Shown: positions 5,744 to 8,369 of the stretch, in pieces
Layout of the letters: each line of letters opens with the position of its first letter
How positions within the stretch are numbered: position 1 is the stretch's first letter
DNA from: a bacterium
GTDB taxonomy: Bacteria; Patescibacteriota; Minisyncoccia; UBA6257; JAGGUH01
Length of the DNA: 8,369 nucleotides
Direction: 5' to 3'
Assembly: GCA_021158645.1 (NCBI GenBank)
Contig: JAGGUH010000050.1
Location: 1-8,369 of the forward strand
Made by a program: the position numbers and the translations under genes
The notes under the pieces: model-generated
Told to the model about the DNA's origin: nothing
The model's database searches: none
Seen by the model: the letters and a program-made list of their open reading frames with translations, nothing else

Positions 5744-7459
5744 TTATTCTCTTACTGCTCTTAAAACCTCTTCAAGTGTTGTGATGCCAAGTTCAATTTT
5801 TTTTAGTCCATCTTCAAACATAGTTCGATAACTATGCTCTCTTGCCATTTTCTTTAAACTATCAAGATTGAAATTTTTAGAAGCAATAAATTCTCTCATT
5901 TTTTCATTGATTTCAAAAATTTCAAAAACTCCACTTCTACCCTTATATCCTGTTCCGTTGCATACTTGACACCCTTTGCCCTTAAAGAATAAACTTGGGA
6001 TTTTTATTTCTTCTTCTTTAACTCCTAATACTAAAAGTTGTTCTTTTATAGCGTCGACTTCACTTTTTTTAGGTTTATAACTATAAATGCAATTTTTACA
6101 GATTTTTCTTACCAATCTTTGGGCGATTATTGTATTGATAGTAGCAGCAATCAAGAACTTTGCAACGCCAATATCAATTAAACGAGGAATTGCTGTAGGA
6201 GCGTCGTTGGTATGAAGCGTTGAAAGAACTAAATGGCCTGTTAGAGCAGCATGGGTAGCAATTTCAGCAGTTTCTTTATCTCTGATTTCTCCAACAAGAA
6301 TAATATCTGGATCTTGTCTTAAAATAGAACGGAGCCCGCTAGCGAAAGTAAGACCGGCTTGAGGATTTACTTGAATTTGGTTGATGTATTTTATGGCGTA
6401 TTCAATTGGATCTTCAATGGTGATAATGTTTACTTCTGGCTTATTCAAAATGCTTAATATAGAATATAAAGTTGTTGTTTTTCCAGAGCCAGTTGGTCCA
6501 CAAACAAAAATAGTCCCGAACGATCGAGAAATCGCTTTTTTTACTTTTTCTAAAGATCCTTTTAATAGTCCGATTTCAGTTAAAGACAATGGGCGAGTAG
6601 CGCTTAAAAGTCGCATTACTACCTTTTCTCCGTAAAGTTGAGGCATTATTGAAACTCGAAGATCAACTACATTTCCTTCTTTAGTTGAAAATCTAAATCT
6701 ACCATCTTGAGGTTTACGATGAACATCGATTTTTAAAGATGATAAAAGTTTAATTCTTGCGACTAAAGCATTTAGAATTTCTTTTGGAAATCTGATAATT
6801 TCTCTCATAAGACCTTCAATTCTAAATCTTATTAATACTTCCTTTTCTAATGGCTCAATGTGAATATCAGAAGTATTGGCGAATATAGCATAATAAAGCA
6901 GGTAATCTAAAAGTTGAACAATTGGTACTTCTTTTGCTGCTTCTTCTAATTTTTTTTCTTTAATTTGTTTTGTTGCTTGGATGCTTTTTTTAACTATTTC
7001 TTCAAATTGAGTTGTTGTTTGTTTTGCATAGATTGCAAAAACTTTTTCTAAATTTGCTTCGGTTTCTAAGTAGGGTTTAATTTTTTTTCCGGTAAATCTT
7101 TCTAAATATTCTATTGTCTGGATATTGGTAGGATCGGTCATTGCAACTTTTAAAAGATTGTTTTTTTCGTCAACTTCAAAGGCAATGGCTTTTTTTTCAC
7201 GAGCAATTTCTTCAGGAATAATATTCAGAGTTTTTAGATCAATTTCTCTTTGTGTGCTTTTTGCTAAAGGAATTTTGTAATATTCAGAAAGCAATTGATA
7301 ATAATATTCAGATGAAATAATTCCCTCTGAGACCAAAATTTCACCCAAGTTTGCTTCAAGACGTTTTGCTTTTTCCTTATATTTTTCAAATTCTTTTTCA
7401 GAGAGAAATCCTTTTTCGACTAACGCTTTTTTTAATTGTTCTTGAGGAAGAGAAAGCAT
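5744..7459 (-). CDS. pilB: type IV pilus assembly ATPase PilB (GspE family)
   Basis: This 571-residue hexameric ATPase powers pilus extension. Residues 1-145 form the N-terminal GspE/MshEN-type domain (LGEILVSEGIIS at 38-49). N2 follows at about 175-290, with SDIHIEP at 197-203. The C-terminal ATPase domain has Walker A GPTGSGKT (321-328), the Asp box TIEDPIEY (347-354), Walker B with catalytic Glu391 in DPDIILVGEIRD (383-394), and the His box GHLVLSTLHTNDA (408-420). Two CxxC pairs (Cys454/457 and Cys497/500) form the zinc-binding tetracysteine site typical of PilB/GspE and absent from the retraction ATPase PilT. All catalytic residues are present. It is the first gene of the pilus operon. 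The ATG is preceded only by A and T bases, with no Shine-Dalgarno motif. The repeat-rich spacer upstream presumably holds its promoter, which I could not pick out. Confidence 0.98.
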   Translation of the reverse strand: MLSLPQEQLKKALVEKGFLSEKEFEKYKEKAKRLEANLGEILVSEGIISSEYYYQLLSEYYKIPLAKSTQREIDLKTLNIIPEEIAREKKAIAFEVDEKNNLLKVAMTDPTNIQTIEYLERFTGKKIKPYLETEANLEKVFAIYAKQTTTQFEEIVKKSIQATKQIKEKKLEEAAKEVPIVQLLDYLLYYAIFANTSDIHIEPLEKEVLIRFRIEGLMREIIRFPKEILNALVARIKLLSSLKIDVHRKPQDGRFRFSTKEGNVVDLRVSIMPQLYGEKVVMRLLSATRPLSLTEIGLLKGSLEKVKKAISRSFGTIFVCGPTGSGKTTTLYSILSILNKPEVNIITIEDPIEYAIKYINQIQVNPQAGLTFASGLRSILRQDPDIILVGEIRDKETAEIATHAALTGHLVLSTLHTNDAPTAIPRLIDIGVAKFLIAATINTIIAQRLVRKICKNCIYSYKPKKSEVDAIKEQLLVLGVKEEEIKIPSLFFKGKGCQVCNGTGYKGRSGVFEIFEINEKMREFIASKNFNLDSLKKMAREHSYRTMFEDGLKKIELGITTLEEVLRAVRE

Positions 7460-7464
7460 AAATA

Positions 7465-7670
7465 AAATAAAATTACAAATTCAAAATTACAAATTACAAA
7501 CAAATTCACACACACCAAAATTCAAAATTTCAAAACAAAGTTAAACTCAATAAATCTAAAAACTAAAATCCACATCTAAAAAGTCAAATCTAACTTTTAA
7601 TGCCAAATGCCAAAAAAAATTCAAAATGCAAAAATCAAAATTCAAAATGACAATTCAAAATTCAAAAAGA
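7465..7670. repeat. low-complexity AAATTC-type repeat tract upstream of pilB
   Basis: About 200 bp contain many irregular copies of AATTCAAAA, ATTACAAA and CAAAATTC, with a near-repeat ATGCCAAATGCCAAA near 7601. The spacing is irregular, there are no unique spacers and no reading frame. The words are the same as in the left arm of the repeat inside the 16S gene (274-306), so the tract is probably a decayed stack of the same dispersed family and could form the left arm of a palindrome with 7737-7790. The promoter of the pilus operon should lie here or nearby, but no convincing -35/-10 pair stands out. Confidence 0.6.
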
Positions 7671-7690
7671 ATATCCCTCTCCCTCTTATT

Positions 7691-7735
7691 TCCTCCTCCT
7701 CCCTCTGGGAGGGGGAGGATTAAGGTGGGGGTGGG
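7691..7735. repeat. GC-rich hairpin and G-rich run within the intergenic repeat
   Basis: In a region of otherwise very low GC, 7691-7703 pairs with 7707-7719 over 13 bp (one G-U) around a TCT loop. The + strand continues G-rich to 7735. It contains runs of 3, 5, 5 and 3 Gs (GGGAGGGGGAGG, then GGTGGGGGTGGG), which could form a G-quadruplex. No T run follows on either strand, so it is not a standard terminator. CT-rich sequence on its left (7675-7690) completes a mosaic that looks like one part of a composite dispersed repeat. Confidence 0.6.
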
Positions 7736-7736
7736 C

Positions 7737-7790
7737 ATTTTGAACATTTGAATTTTGGTCATTGTTTCGAATTTCGAATTTCGGATTTTT
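7737..7790. repeat. second copy of the repeat arm found inside the 16S gene
   Basis: ATTTTGAACATTTGAATTTT is shared exactly with 323-342 inside the 16S V1 insertion. Both copies continue with ATTGTTTCGAATTTCGA and TTTCGGATTT, differing by short indels. This copy lies between the membrane protein gene and pilB, an ordinary intergenic place. It is the evidence that the V1 insertion belongs to a multi-copy element and not an rRNA-specific expansion. No transposase is present, so movement would need an enzyme supplied from elsewhere. Confidence 0.75.
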
Positions 7791-7826
7791 TCTATTTCAT
7801 TTTGATTTGACATTTATTTAATAGTA

Positions 7827-8360
7827 TTAAAAAATCAAATTTTTTATAATTGGCAAGCCAATAATTAAATTTTTAAAAATTATCGCAAAAATTGCTAAAG
7901 GAACCCAAAGATAATATAAAGAAGTATACTGACTTTCTTTTTTTAAAATTTTTTTTACTAAAGAAATTAAAATGCCTAAAACAATAATTGATGCGAGTAA
8001 AAATAAATTTATTGGAAATTCAACTACAAGCATCGCAAGACCAGCAAAAAAAATTTCTTCTTCAAAAAATAATCTTTTATTAAAAATTTTATTAAAAATT
8101 TTTAATAAAGCAAGCAAAAAAATACTTGAAAGAAAATTGTAAAGAGGTGGTTTTAAAAAATGAAAAAAACCATATGAGAAAAAATAATCAAAGGACTGAT
8201 AAGGAGGTAGAAGAAATTTTGAAACTGGATGTTTTTTCCATAATAGATATTGATAAATAACTTTAAAAATAGCAACTCCAAATAAAGTTAAAATTCCAAA
8301 AAGATAAATTAAAAAAGAGGCTCGAAGAAGTTTTTTCGAGCCTCTTTTAAGAGAAAACAT
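7827..8360 (-). CDS. unrecognised polytopic membrane protein
   Basis: The protein is 177 residues if it starts at the ATG at 8360. The N-terminus is positively charged (KRGSKKLLR at 5-13), followed by hydrophobic segments at about 15-40, 71-88, 103-136 (possibly two) and 148-172. Motifs that look constrained are LLPPYQSFDYFF (50-61), FFEEEIFFAGLAM (98-110) and SLYYLWVPLAIF (147-158). It has a single Asp (Asp58), so it cannot be a prepilin peptidase of the two-aspartate A24 type. I recall similar small membrane proteins next to pilus or envelope genes in Parcubacteria, but assign no function. The frame is open to the window edge upstream of the ATG, so the true start could lie outside. Codons 5-16 overlap a terminator-like hairpin. 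A repeat-filled spacer of 367 bp separates it from pilB, so it is probably a separate transcription unit. Confidence 0.7.
   Translation of the reverse strand: MFSLKRGSKKLLRASFLIYLFGILTLFGVAIFKVIYQYLLWKKHPVSKFLLPPYQSFDYFFSYGFFHFLKPPLYNFLSSIFLLALLKIFNKIFNKRLFFEEEIFFAGLAMLVVEFPINLFLLASIIVLGILISLVKKILKKESQYTSLYYLWVPLAIFAIIFKNLIIGLPIIKNLIF
8311..8348 (-). terminator. terminator-like hairpin overlapping the start of the membrane protein gene
   Basis: A perfect 14-bp inverted repeat (8313-8326 with 8335-8348, core AGAGGCTCGAA/TTCGAGCCTCT) with an 8-nt loop ends on the - strand in six Ts followed by AATTT. This has the form of a strong rho-independent terminator read in the same direction as the gene it overlaps. 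On the + strand only four Ts follow, all inside the stem. It may end a gene lying just outside the window, or attenuate the membrane protein gene itself. Confidence 0.5.
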
Positions 8361-8369
8361 TAGAATAAT

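Noticed and set aside
5403..6635. Open frames on the + strand opposite pilB and pilC (5403-5831 and 6381-6635).
   Set aside because: They are antisense shadows of pilB and pilC, whose - strand products carry complete conserved motifs.
5744..7459. Retraction ATPase PilT as the identity of the ATPase.
   Set aside because: The protein has the long N-terminal domain and the tetracysteine site (Cys454/457/497/500) of PilB/GspE, which PilT lacks.
7465..7670. CRISPR-like array in the AAATTC repeat tract.
   Set aside because: The repeats are short, imperfect and irregularly spaced, with no unique spacers and no cas genes.
7827..8360. Prepilin peptidase (PilD) as the identity of the membrane protein near pilB.
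   Set aside because: It has only one Asp and no pair of catalytic aspartates, and it is shorter than that family.

Overview
The window most likely comes from a member of the Candidate Phyla Radiation (Patescibacteria), probably Parcubacteria-like. The evidence is an AT-rich genome, a 16S rRNA gene carrying large insertions, and compact type IV pilus genes whose starts have no Shine-Dalgarno sequence. No species can be named from the sequence alone.

The left third (about 60-2590) is a complete 16S rRNA gene on the + strand. It has an AT-rich upstream region, a candidate -35/-10 promoter, a boxA-like leader motif and a leader/trailer helix of about 21-23 bp that brackets the gene. Three insertions interrupt it: (1) a dispersed AT-rich palindromic repeat in the V1 hairpin (helix 6); (2) an ORF-less group I intron of 346 nt in the 530 loop, between E. 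coli positions 516 and 521; (3) a second ORF-less group I intron of 244 nt after E. coli U1498, beside the decoding site. Removing them leaves a mature rRNA of roughly 1.5 kb. Helix 45 is intact, but the 3' tail that should carry CCUCC reads AAACAAUUCC. None of the five protein genes has a GGAGG-like sequence upstream. No tRNA or 23S gene follows, and the next gene converges on the 16S gene.

The middle (2599-7459, all on the - strand) is a type IV pilus assembly operon. Its transcription order is PilB-type extension ATPase, PilC inner-membrane platform protein, a small pilin-like protein, and a PilM-PilN fusion that resembles GspL of type II secretion in layout. PilB powers pilin polymerisation on PilC, the small protein may enter or prime the fibre, and the fusion would link the cytoplasmic motor to the envelope alignment complex. 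A short AT-rich hairpin after the last gene is a candidate terminator.

The right end (7460-8369) holds an intergenic stretch of about 370 bp built from low-complexity AAATTC-type repeats, a GC-rich hairpin with a G-rich run, and a second copy of the repeat arm found inside the 16S gene. It ends with an unrecognised membrane protein gene on the - strand, whose first codons overlap a terminator-like hairpin.
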